Origin: Halodesulfovibrio sp.
Lineage (GTDB): Bacteria; Desulfobacterota; Desulfovibrionia; Desulfovibrionales; Desulfovibrionaceae
DNA: 34,374 nucleotides
Direction of reading: 5' to 3'
Assembly: GCA_003252375.1 (NCBI GenBank)
Contig: QKEJ01000178.1
Span: 1 to 34,374 of the forward strand
Each line of letters opens with the position of its first letter. Positions within the stretch are counted from its first letter, which is position 1. Under the pieces are notes generated by a model that did not search any database, was not told the origin of the DNA, and worked only from the letters and a program-made list of their open reading frames with translations. Below, piece by piece: positions 8,310 through 15,729 of this stretch. A program made the translations under genes and the position numbers.

Positions 8310-8837
8310 CTAGAACGGCACGTCGTCCATGCCGCTGGCTTCGGAGGGGAAGGCCGGACCAAGATCGTCCTCGTAGCTCGGACCATTGTCCATGCCGCCC
8401 TGCTGAGGGGGACGTCCGCCGCCCCTGTTGCCGCCGCCCTGATTGGCGTAGGAACGACGCTCCCCGCCACCGGCACCTGCTCCGGCTCCTGCTCCGGCAC
8501 CGGCGCCTTCACCGCGACGATCAAGGAACTGCACGCGCTGCGCCTTGATCTCCGTCGTATACCGGGTCTGCCCCTGCTGGTCCTGCCACTGGCGGGTCTG
8601 CAGGCTACCCTCTATGTAGACAAGGCTGCCCTTGCCCAGATAGTTGGCGCAGTTCTCAGCCTGACGCTGAAAGACGACCACGCGATGCCATTCGGCACGG
8701 TCCACGCGGTTGCCTTCGCGGTCGGTATAGGATTCGTCCGTCGCCACGTTGAAACTGGCAATGGGCGTTCCGTTGCCCGCATAGCGCAACTCCGGATCGG
8801 CGCCGAGTCGCCCGATGATCATCACTTTATTCAGCAT
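8310..8837 (-). CDS. ssb: single-stranded DNA-binding protein
   Basis: This 175-aa protein is bacterial SSB. The OB-fold domain (about residues 1-110) starts MLNKVMIIGRLGADPELRY and contains the family patterns WHRVVVF, AENCANYLGKGSLVYIEGSL and TEIKAQRVQFL. A flexible linker (about 112-165) follows, first an alternating Gly-Ala run, then Gly, Asn and Gln. The protein ends DDVPF, the acidic tip that recruits repair and replication partners. It should act as a tetramer on single-stranded DNA. It is the last gene of a long same-strand series and ends at a strong terminator. It lies 65 bases after the 115-aa gene, a gap large enough for a promoter of its own. Confidence 0.96.
   Translation of the reverse strand: MLNKVMIIGRLGADPELRYAGNGTPIASFNVATDESYTDREGNRVDRAEWHRVVVFQRQAENCANYLGKGSLVYIEGSLQTRQWQDQQGQTRYTTEIKAQRVQFLDRRGEGAGAGAGAGAGAGGGERRSYANQGGGNRGGGRPPQQGGMDNGPSYEDDLGPAFPSEASGMDDVPF
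8477..8500 (-). repeat. ssb: tandem 12-bp repeat in the ssb linker
   Basis: CTGCTCCGGCTC is followed directly by CTGCTCCGGCAC, two copies differing at one base. On the coding strand this encodes part of the Gly-Ala alternating linker of SSB. The in-frame period means copy number can change the linker length without breaking the gene. Confidence 0.7.
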
Positions 8838-8902
8838 AAGAAGGCTCCTTAGATACGTTTCAGTCAGCTGTCACGTCGGGGCAACAGCAGGGATTGAGCA
8901 GA

Positions 8903-9250
8903 TTACGCCTTGGGAAGGACTTTTTCAATAGCTGTAAGCGCATCCTCGATCTGGTCCGTCAGCCGATTGGCCCGGGTCGGGTTCCACTCCGCCAACGCTT
9001 CATCCAGCTCGCGCCGCAGGGAGGCCAGCGTGGCGAGTCCGTCAGCGGTCAGCGCCTTCACATCTGCGGACCAGTCCGCGAAACGATGCGCATCCACAAG
9101 GGTATCAATTAGCTCAAGCACGCCCTTTTTGGCCACATATACGGCATTGTCGTCGGGCCAGGCAAGTTTGTGCAGCAGGGGCCATGCTCCGCGCACTTCA
9201 TCTTCGTCATACGTGGAAGCCCAAACCCGAACCTGCAGCACTTTGCCCAT
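8903..9250 (-). CDS. conserved-looking protein of unknown function in the carboxylase operon
   Basis: I do not recognise this 115-aa protein. It is soluble and acidic, with no signal peptide or membrane segment. The first half is rich in Trp and Tyr (VRVWASTYDEDEVRGAWPLL, then KLAWPDDNAVYVA). The second half looks helical (LATLASLRRELDEALAEW and LTDQIEDALTAIEKVL). ATG 9250 is eleven bases after the biotinyl-domain gene, so it is almost certainly co-transcribed and probably translated with the carboxylase subunits. The context suggests a small accessory or assembly subunit of that enzyme, but this is inference only. Codon use and composition do not differ from its neighbours. Confidence 0.75.
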   Translation of the reverse strand: MGKVLQVRVWASTYDEDEVRGAWPLLHKLAWPDDNAVYVAKKGVLELIDTLVDAHRFADWSADVKALTADGLATLASLRRELDEALAEWNPTRANRLTDQIEDALTAIEKVLPKA

Positions 9251-9261
9251 GGCGTCCTCCG

Positions 9262-9912
9262 CTAGTCCTGTTCAATCCATTCGGTCTGCACGCGGATAAC
9301 CACATCCTCGATCAGGCCGACCTGGTCGGGCGGGCATACGCCGATAAGGGGCGCACCGGCATCAACGTTCTCGTTGTGCTGGAAGTAGACGGCGTAGATA
9401 ACGCCCTCCGGCCCGCTGTAGTTGAGCGCAGCCTCACGCTTCATGCGCGACATAATGAAGAGTTCCTGCCCGTCATGCACGGTCACGGCCTTGGGGCCGG
9501 AAGCCTTGATCTTCTTGTCCGCATCGGGCGCAAAGTAGTACTTGGCCCGCTCCGGCGCATTGAAGAGGTACAGCGCCTTCTTCAGGATGATGCCGAGCAC
9601 CTCGTCCTTGGACAGAAAGTGGCGCAGGTGCACCAGCGGTGTACCGGCCTCGACAAAACGCCCTTCCAGCTCGGTATGCACCTTGGAGATAACCCCCTTC
9701 TCATGGGCCACGATGGGCTTGGGGTTATGCTCGCGTTCCATGGTCGCAATACGGGTTCCGGGAATTTCCTTCCACATGCCCGTCGGCCCCACAACGCGGG
9801 TACCTTCGGCCACGTCGGCAAAATGCACCAGACCGGTGTGCGGCGCACGAATGACCACTTCCTCGTAGGGAGAGGCCTTTATCTCTTCAAGCAGTTTCGT
9901 AATATCCAGCAT
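9262..9912 (-). CDS. biotin attachment (BCCP-like) protein with two biotinyl-like domains
   Basis: This 216-aa protein looks like a biotin carrier of a carboxylase, but an unusual one. The second half (about 143-195) has the biotinyl hammerhead pattern: SRMKREAALNYSGPEGVIYA, then FQHNENVDAGAPLIGV. Lys158 in RMKRE lines up with the biotinylated lysine of the usual AMKM. The first half (about 18-97) resembles a second such domain, with EKGVISKVHTELEGRFVEAG and TPLVHL, but has TMERE where the lysine motif should be, so it should not be modified. The gene lies eleven bases after the accA-accD fusion. Its role would be to carry the carboxyl group between the carboxylase and transferase subunits. 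That it is really biotinylated is unproven. Confidence 0.75.
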   Translation of the reverse strand: MLDITKLLEEIKASPYEEVVIRAPHTGLVHFADVAEGTRVVGPTGMWKEIPGTRIATMEREHNPKPIVAHEKGVISKVHTELEGRFVEAGTPLVHLRHFLSKDEVLGIILKKALYLFNAPERAKYYFAPDADKKIKASGPKAVTVHDGQELFIMSRMKREAALNYSGPEGVIYAVYFQHNENVDAGAPLIGVCPPDQVGLIEDVVIRVQTEWIEQD

Positions 9913-9923
9913 GGCTAGCTCCC

Positions 9924-12191
9924 TTACCTGTAGTAGAGGTTGCGCCCACCCATGGTGAGCAGCGCCTGACGCAGGTTGTGCCGCGCATCACGACGATCCC
10001 AGATGCCCTGAATATGCCCACGCGACAGGGCGCGGTAGGCATTGTGGTAGTCGGGCGGGATGTCCATGCCCGTGGTCTCCTTGATGACGCCCGGACCGGC
10101 AAAGCCGATGTTCGCCGAGCGGATGGAGAACTGATACGGGGAGCAGCCCAGGAAGCTGGCCAGAGGGCCGGCATAGGAATTGGTATCATACAGGACGAGG
10201 TACAGACCACCGGCGTCGATGTAGCGGCGTACGGCCATGGTGCACCGGGCCATCTGGATGACGCCGTTCACGCCTTCCTGAATGCGGATACCGGCCGTGC
10301 CATGCACATAGGCGACAAAGGGGAAACGCTTCTTCTTGGCGCGCTCCGCTGCCTGGATGAACTTCTCGCCCTCGGCGGCCCCCACGGTGCCGCCGCGGAA
10401 CGGGGCAACCAGCATGGCGACCACAACCTTCACGTTGTCGATGCGGGCTTCGAAGGTGGTGCAGGCGGACTTGAGATTGGTTTTCTTCTTGGCCTGCTCC
10501 AGCTTCACGTCCAGCCCTTCGAATCCGAGCGGGTTGGCGGATTCCACTTCGCTGTTGAACTCGAAGATGGAACCCGGATCGAAGATGTTGTGCATGTACC
10601 ACTGGTATTCCATGGGGAAGTGGTGCCCGCAGTAGTTGCAGACCCCTGCGTATTCGCCGAACAGGTCCGGCGCCCACAGGTCGAGGCACCCATGCGTAGC
10701 GGCATTGGGACAGGTGATGGCCCTGTCTTCCTTGGACCGGGAGGAGACGTAGCTCCACTGGCCGTTCCGGGCCTCGTCTTCCTGGTCCCACTGGGACAGC
10801 ATGGTCAGCTCGCGTTCCTTGGAGTCGTCGCGGCCCTGGGTCGTGGGCAGCGCGTTGGTCAGCTTGCGCCACGGGCGCAGCACCTTCTCCACCAGCACGC
10901 GGGCTTCGGCGTCCACCTCTTCCACGGCGTAGATAACCTGCTTCTGGTGCTTCCGCCACAGGTCGTACTTGAAGTAGGAGTAGATATCCCAGCCCTTGTC
11001 GTACCACCATGCGGAGAAACGACGCACAAAGGGACGACGGTCAAGGAAGGCCTGCCGCGAAAGGCGCAGGAACTTCTTGTGCCGCTTGCCCACGAGACGG
11101 TCGCGCGCCGAGGAGGAAAGACTCCAGCGCACGTAGATGTTTTCGAGATCAAGATCCTCGATGGTCTTTCCGCGACGCCGACGCAGCGCCATGGCGCGGA
11201 AGGGAGTAAAGCCCTTCACGCTCAGCACCACCTCGTCCGTGGCACGGATCACTTCCTGCCGGAGGGTACGGAAGAACTCGTAGTGGAAGGGACGCGCCCC
11301 AAGGGCGGGCTCTTCAATGGCGTGATCGATGTACCCCATGCGCACGTTGTCTTCCGCCGTCATCTTCAGCTGCATGGCGCACTTTTCGATGAGTTCGGAA
11401 CCGGCACGTTCGCCCCCGCGCACGCGTCCTTCGATGGCTGCGGCGCCCTCGGGCGAAATGACGGAATAGTAGCCGTGCGACAGCATGAGCCGGATATCCG
11501 CAAGGCCGATGGCCTCGGCGCCACCGGACCCACCCTCGGAGAAGATGGAGACGATGGGCACGCGCAGGCCGGCCATCTCATACAGGTTCTTGGCAATCTG
11601 CTGGGCTGCGCCCGGAGCGTCCTCGATGGGGAACGAACCGGGGGTGAACACGAAGGTATGCACGGGAATGTTTTCGGTTTCCGCAACCTTCATGTAGTGC
11701 AGAGCCTTGGCATTGCCCCAGGGGGTTACGGAGCCGCCGTTGCGGAACTCCTCGCCATGGCCCTTTTCCTGCCCGATGACCATCACGGGCTGATGGTAGG
11801 TACGCTTGCCGCTGCGCCGGGTAATGTAGGCGCGGGCTATCAGCATGCTCGGGTCGATGCTGTTCTCGTCCTTGCCGCCGATTTCGGTGTAGTTGTCGTA
11901 CACGTTCTCAAGGATGTCGCGCAGGCAGATACGCTGCGAATGACGCACAATGCGCACCTTGTCCATGGGGGTCAGCTCGTTTTCGAGCTTCTTCTCCACA
12001 AAGGCGAACAGGTCCTCGATGGTCTCAACGGCCGCGGTCTTCTCCTTGAGGGGAAGCGCGTTCTCCCGCTGTACAAACTCTTCCAGCCGGGTTTCCAGCA
12101 GACGGACATTCTCGGTCTGCTTATCGCCGAAGATGTCCTTGATGTACGAAAGACGTTCGGTAAGATGCTGTATTTTCTTATCTATATCCAT
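9924..12191 (-). CDS. fused carboxyltransferase, AccA-like then AccD-like
   Basis: This 755-aa protein joins the two carboxyltransferase halves of an acyl-CoA carboxylase. The N-terminal half (to about 340) resembles AccA: a helical start, QPVMVIGQEKG, and an oxyanion and CoA region with SEGGSGGAEAIG and YYSVISPEGAAAI. The C-terminal half (about 480-755) resembles AccD: a zinc ribbon C494-X7-C502-X15-C518-X2-C521, then a crotonase-like fold with YVHGTAGIRIQEGVNG and SANIGFAGPGVI. The usual ribbon is CX2C...CX2C, so the first knuckle is enlarged. ATG 12191 was chosen because GGGGAG lies seven bases before it. Acetyl-CoA is the likely substrate by analogy, but another acyl-CoA is possible. Confidence 0.87.
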   Translation of the reverse strand: MDIDKKIQHLTERLSYIKDIFGDKQTENVRLLETRLEEFVQRENALPLKEKTAAVETIEDLFAFVEKKLENELTPMDKVRIVRHSQRICLRDILENVYDNYTEIGGKDENSIDPSMLIARAYITRRSGKRTYHQPVMVIGQEKGHGEEFRNGGSVTPWGNAKALHYMKVAETENIPVHTFVFTPGSFPIEDAPGAAQQIAKNLYEMAGLRVPIVSIFSEGGSGGAEAIGLADIRLMLSHGYYSVISPEGAAAIEGRVRGGERAGSELIEKCAMQLKMTAEDNVRMGYIDHAIEEPALGARPFHYEFFRTLRQEVIRATDEVVLSVKGFTPFRAMALRRRRGKTIEDLDLENIYVRWSLSSSARDRLVGKRHKKFLRLSRQAFLDRRPFVRRFSAWWYDKGWDIYSYFKYDLWRKHQKQVIYAVEEVDAEARVLVEKVLRPWRKLTNALPTTQGRDDSKERELTMLSQWDQEDEARNGQWSYVSSRSKEDRAITCPNAATHGCLDLWAPDLFGEYAGVCNYCGHHFPMEYQWYMHNIFDPGSIFEFNSEVESANPLGFEGLDVKLEQAKKKTNLKSACTTFEARIDNVKVVVAMLVAPFRGGTVGAAEGEKFIQAAERAKKKRFPFVAYVHGTAGIRIQEGVNGVIQMARCTMAVRRYIDAGGLYLVLYDTNSYAGPLASFLGCSPYQFSIRSANIGFAGPGVIKETTGMDIPPDYHNAYRALSRGHIQGIWDRRDARHNLRQALLTMGGRNLYYR

Positions 12192-12282
12192 ATAAGCACT
12201 CCCCTGCGCCGCAAGGCGGGGACGGTCGATGTCGAGACGGAACCGGCGGGAGGGGCCCACCAGCGTTCTGTCGGAACAAGCC

Positions 12283-13701
12283 CTAGAATTTCAGGATGAC
12301 AGGCGTCTTTGCCCGCAGGAAATTCACGTTGGACTTCAGAGCCTCGCCAGCCTTGTTGGCACCTTCAAGCCTGAGCTTGTCCAGGAACTCGATCCCGCGC
12401 TCCTTGACGTGCGCGAGATCCTTGCCCCAGATAATGGCCAATGCAAGGTTGGGGTCAAACTCCGTGGGTATGTCGTACGGCATGTCCGTGGGGACGTGGG
12501 TATGCATCTGGAACCAGTCTTCCTGTTCCCAGCCGAACTGTTCGATGCAGCCCACCCAGGGGGTGAACTTGTTGTCGGGGTTTTCCGCGATGAGGCGATA
12601 CTCTATGCCCACCCCTTCAAAGGTGACGTCCTGCTGCGTATAGCCAAGCGGCTCACCAAGACCGATGCGGATCTGCTCGCTGATGAGGTCGACACCCTTT
12701 TCCCCGCGGATGCGGGAAATCATGGCCGACACGCCGTTCTCCACCTGGATGCGGGTGTTGACTTCCATAAGGAAGGGGCGACCGTCACGCGTGACGATCC
12801 ACTCCCACGTCCCCACGTTGTCGTAGCCGACCTTGCGGGCCATGGCGAGCGAATGCTCGGTGATGTCGTCCAGCACCTTCTGGGCGTCGAAGGAGTACTG
12901 CAGGGCGCTGGGGTCAAAGCCGGGGGCTATCTCCAGCCGCTTCTGCAGGCCCGTGGACTGAATGGAGCAGTTACGGGTGCCGAAGTGAACGGGGTTCTTG
13001 CCGGAACGGTCCGACACGACCTGCACTTCAAGGTGGTTGAAATCGAGCACGCGCTGCTCGATGAGCACGCCCTCGTCGCTGAACTGACGCAGCGAGTAGT
13101 TTCGGATGCGCCGGTACACGGACTTGAAGAGGTCAATGTCATACACCTCTTCGATGCCCATGCCGCCGCCGCCCGCAGAGGCCTTGACCAGCACCAGCGG
13201 ACGTTCGATGCCCTGCTCCTCCTGAAATTCGAAGAGCTGCCGGGCCACCTTTTCCGCTTCCATCTCATCATAGATGGGCTTGTCGGATCCGGGGACCGTG
13301 GGGACCCCGAGGCTGCGCGCAAGGCGCTTGGTATTGATCTTGTCGCCCAGCTCGCGGATAACGCGCCACGAGGGGCCAATGAATATGAGCTTGTTTTCGC
13401 GTTGCGCCACACGACGCGCAAAGCGGTAATCTTCTGCAAAGAATCCGTATCCGGGATGGATGGCGGTGGCGCCGGAATCATCCGCTACGGCCAGCAGTTC
13501 GTTGGCATCCTGATAGGACGCTATGCGGTAGAGGCTCTTTTCGCCGCCCTTTTCACGCGCTATGCGCACATGACCTGAAGCGGCATCCTCTGCCGTGTAG
13601 ACACAGACGAATTCCAGGCCGAGCTTAAGGCAGGCCTGAACGATGCGGATGGCAATTTCCCCTCTGTTTGCCACCAGCACCTTATGGTCTTTTGTATGCA
13701 C
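12283..13701 (-). CDS. biotin carboxylase subunit (AccC-like, divergent)
   Basis: This 472-aa ATP-grasp enzyme should carboxylate biotin using ATP and bicarbonate. It opens with KVLVANRGEIAIRIVQACLK and has IHPGYGFFAED, Lys121 in GDKINTKRLARSLGVPTVPG, the glycine loop K173ASAGGGGMG, HLEVQVVSD, Lys254, and EVNTRIQVEN with Glu313, Asn315, Arg317, Gln319 and Glu321. These are most of the catalytic residues. The C-terminal region is unusual. The segment that normally reads GVRWES, holding the arginine that stabilises the biotin enolate, is here around EQEDWFQMHTHV (393-403) with no obvious arginine. A short insertion (ISRIRGEKG) follows QVEN. It lies 91 bases upstream of the transferase gene and 25 bases after pilZ. 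Confidence 0.86.
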   Translation of the reverse strand: MHTKDHKVLVANRGEIAIRIVQACLKLGLEFVCVYTAEDAASGHVRIAREKGGEKSLYRIASYQDANELLAVADDSGATAIHPGYGFFAEDYRFARRVAQRENKLIFIGPSWRVIRELGDKINTKRLARSLGVPTVPGSDKPIYDEMEAEKVARQLFEFQEEQGIERPLVLVKASAGGGGMGIEEVYDIDLFKSVYRRIRNYSLRQFSDEGVLIEQRVLDFNHLEVQVVSDRSGKNPVHFGTRNCSIQSTGLQKRLEIAPGFDPSALQYSFDAQKVLDDITEHSLAMARKVGYDNVGTWEWIVTRDGRPFLMEVNTRIQVENGVSAMISRIRGEKGVDLISEQIRIGLGEPLGYTQQDVTFEGVGIEYRLIAENPDNKFTPWVGCIEQFGWEQEDWFQMHTHVPTDMPYDIPTEFDPNLALAIIWGKDLAHVKERGIEFLDKLRLEGANKAGEALKSNVNFLRAKTPVILKF

Positions 13702-13726
13702 CTAGTTCCCTCGATGTCGTTTCTTT

Positions 13727-14107
13727 TCAGTCTTCTTCCAATCCAGTTCGCTTCTTGGCAATAATTCGCTTCTGGACTTCCAGCACCAGCTTGTCGAGTC
13801 GTGCTTCCTGTCTGCGATCCAGCGCCAGGAAATCGAATCCCACAATGCCATTGTCGAGCACGCGCACGACCTGGCACGGAAGTTCGCCTATATACAGCCG
13901 TTTGCTGAGCATGAGGTCCATATGCAGGTTCTCACCCTGCTTCATGCCACTGTTCGGCGCAAGAATGGCGAACCCGGTAGCGCTGATATCCTTGATGGGA
14001 TATCCCTGCTGCTTTTCCTTGATCACCCCTTCCAGTCCGGGGACCTCTGCCCTGAAGGCGCGACGAGAAGACTCGTCTCCGCCGATGGAAAATTCAAAGT
14101 TTGTCAC
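13727..14107 (-). CDS. PilZ domain protein (c-di-GMP binding)
   Basis: This 126-aa single-domain PilZ protein carries both c-di-GMP motifs: the arginine motif R15-R16-A-F-R19, and D40-I-S42-A-T-G45, matching (D/N)xSxxG. The rest is the expected small beta barrel (LHMDLMLSKRLYIGELPCQV, then VVRVLDNGIVGFDFLAL) and a basic C-terminal helix. It starts 14 bases after motB. In other bacteria PilZ proteins such as YcgR contact the stator or rotor to slow the flagellum when c-di-GMP is high. The position beside motAB suggests the same here, though it is much shorter than YcgR because the N-terminal YcgR domain is absent. It could also regulate the carboxylase genes that follow, but nothing in the sequence shows that. 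Confidence 0.9.
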   Translation of the reverse strand: MTNFEFSIGGDESSRRAFRAEVPGLEGVIKEKQQGYPIKDISATGFAILAPNSGMKQGENLHMDLMLSKRLYIGELPCQVVRVLDNGIVGFDFLALDRRQEARLDKLVLEVQKRIIAKKRTGLEED

Positions 14108-14121
14108 GTCGCAATACCTGC

Positions 14122-14859
14122 CTACTTGCCAACCTTGCGCTCAAGGACAAACTCGACCCGTCTGTTCTTGGCACGGTTTTCTTCACTTGTATTGGGTAAC
14201 AGGGGGTCTAAATCACCAAGTCCGGTGGCTGTCAACCTGTTTGCTTCAATTCCCGACCGCACGAAGAAGCGCAGCGTATTCACCGCGCGCAGTGCGGAAA
14301 TCTCCCAATTATCCTTGAAACGACTGCCCGTAACGGGCGGCGTGTCGTCAGTATAACCCTTAATATTGATAGTCTGGGTCTTATTTTTGAGGAAAAAATC
14401 TCGCAGCACATTCAGGGCGGCGATCCCCTGCGGGTTCAATTCCACCTCCCCCTTGTCGAAGAGCACGCCGGAGGGAACCTTGAGCGTAATGGTTCCCTCG
14501 TCGAACACGGCGCCGATCATGCCCTCCACGCCCTTCTGGTTCATGAAGGTGCGCACGTCGGAAAAAACCTTGCGCTGCGATTCGATAAGCTGCTTCTGCA
14601 GGCGCACGGTATCGAGAATGGCCGCATCATCATGCCGAACAGTCGTTGTAAGCAAGTCCTTATCTTTGCCGCCAAAAACCTGGCGCACGGTAAGAAAGGA
14701 GTCGGTAAACCGCTTCTGGTCAATAACCGACATGGAAAACAGAAGAATGAAGAACACGAGCAACAAGGTGGTGAGGTCCGCAAAGGTCATCAACCATTCC
14801 GCGGTTTCCTCGTCCTCCAGATCGCTGCCGCCCATGCCGCTGGTAGGATCATCTTGCAC
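14122..14859 (-). CDS. motB: flagellar stator protein MotB/PomB type
   Basis: This 245-aa protein has a short cytoplasmic start, a single membrane helix (about residues 22-43) with the ion-conducting Asp28 in FADLTTLLLVFFILLFSMS, a plug and linker, and a C-terminal OmpA-like peptidoglycan-binding domain. That domain (about 110-240) shows INIKGYTDDTPP, NWEISALRAVNTLRFFV and NRAKNRRVEFVL. The membrane motif is closer to PomB, which uses sodium, than to E. coli MotB, but ion choice cannot be settled from this. Its start codon lies inside the end of motA, an 11-base overlap that implies translational coupling. Together with MotA it forms the torque-generating stator anchored to the cell wall. Confidence 0.94.
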   Translation of the reverse strand: MQDDPTSGMGGSDLEDEETAEWLMTFADLTTLLLVFFILLFSMSVIDQKRFTDSFLTVRQVFGGKDKDLLTTTVRHDDAAILDTVRLQKQLIESQRKVFSDVRTFMNQKGVEGMIGAVFDEGTITLKVPSGVLFDKGEVELNPQGIAALNVLRDFFLKNKTQTINIKGYTDDTPPVTGSRFKDNWEISALRAVNTLRFFVRSGIEANRLTATGLGDLDPLLPNTSEENRAKNRRVEFVLERKVGK

Positions 14860-15604
14860 TTTTCCGCTCCTGAGCCGGCAGGAACGAACTCAGCTTTTCG
14901 TACACCAGCCGGGGGTTGTTGTTCTCAAGGATCGATTTGGCGCCTTCAAAGATGATAAAGAGGTGCACCTCTTCCTGCAGGGTACGGGCCTTCAGCTTGC
15001 CCGCAATGGGCAGGAAAAGCAGGTTGGCGAGGATGGCACCGTAAAAGGTGGTGATAAGGGCAACGGCCATGGCCGGGCCGATACGGCTGGGGTCGTCAAG
15101 CTTGGAGAGCATCTGCACCAGACCGATCAGCGTGCCGATCATGCCGAAGGCAGGAGCAAAGGCCCCCAGACGGTTGAAGACCGCGATGGAAACGGCATGG
15201 CGCCGTTTCATGGTGGCAATTTCGATCATCACGGTGTCCCGGATGAGGGCCGGATCGGCGTTATCCGCAATGAGCTGACAGGCTTTCTTGAGCAGAGCGT
15301 TTTCCGTCTGGATGTTCTCGAGGGCCACGAGGCCTTCACGACGGCTGATTTCCGCAATGCGGACCATGGTGTTGACCACTTCCTGCGGCTTGACGCGTCG
15401 TGCGGCAAACACCTGGATGCCCCCGGCGAAGGCATGAATGACCTCTTCCAGAGGAAAGGTGACGCTGATGGCGGCAGCCGTGCCGCCAAGGACGATCATC
15501 ATGCTGGGAACATGGACAAAATCGCCGACAGATCCCCCCATGAAAATAGCGCCGATGACAAGAGCAAACCCGAGTATGATCCCTAATAGTGTTGCAATAT
15601 CCAT
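14849..15604 (-). CDS. motA: flagellar stator protein MotA/PomA type
   Basis: This 251-aa protein has the four membrane helices of MotA. Two are near the N-terminus (about residues 3-22 and 33-50). Two are near the middle (about 150-195, with GAFAPAFGMIGTLIGLVQML, then AVALITTFYGAILANLLFLP). The cytoplasmic loop carries the charged residues expected to contact FliG. It is first in the series and precedes motB with an 11-base overlap. The ribosome site is weak (AGG eleven bases upstream). The leader, divergent from the phosphorylase gene, contains a 14-bp palindrome and a run of seven C. No sigma-28 or sigma-54 site is evident upstream. Confidence 0.95.
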   Translation of the reverse strand: MDIATLLGIILGFALVIGAIFMGGSVGDFVHVPSMMIVLGGTAAAISVTFPLEEVIHAFAGGIQVFAARRVKPQEVVNTMVRIAEISRREGLVALENIQTENALLKKACQLIADNADPALIRDTVMIEIATMKRRHAVSIAVFNRLGAFAPAFGMIGTLIGLVQMLSKLDDPSRIGPAMAVALITTFYGAILANLLFLPIAGKLKARTLQEEVHLFIIFEGAKSILENNNPRLVYEKLSSFLPAQERKSAR

Positions 15605-15654
15605 ATGTTCGGCCTATACATCCATGGTGTACGGACAATGGCAAATAGCTGACC

Positions 15655-15668
15655 ACGACAGCTGTCGT
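15655..15668. promoter_or_regulatory. 14-bp perfect palindrome between motA and punA
   Basis: ACGACAGCTGTCGT is a perfect palindrome 50 bases upstream of motA, in the divergent region shared with the purine nucleoside phosphorylase gene. A run of seven C (15687-15693) and a small AACTA-TAAG-TAGTT repeat (about 15707-15720) follow. It may be an operator for a dimeric regulator. Confidence 0.35.
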
Positions 15669-15729
15669 CCTTTTACTGCTGCCATGCCCCCCCAACGACC
15701 TGTTCAACTATAAGTAGTTTAGGAATGTT

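Noticed and set aside
9978-12299. 773-codon plus-strand frame opposite the carboxyltransferase fusion
   Set aside because: It is antisense shadow coding with no recognisable motif; the minus-strand protein has clear AccA and AccD motifs.
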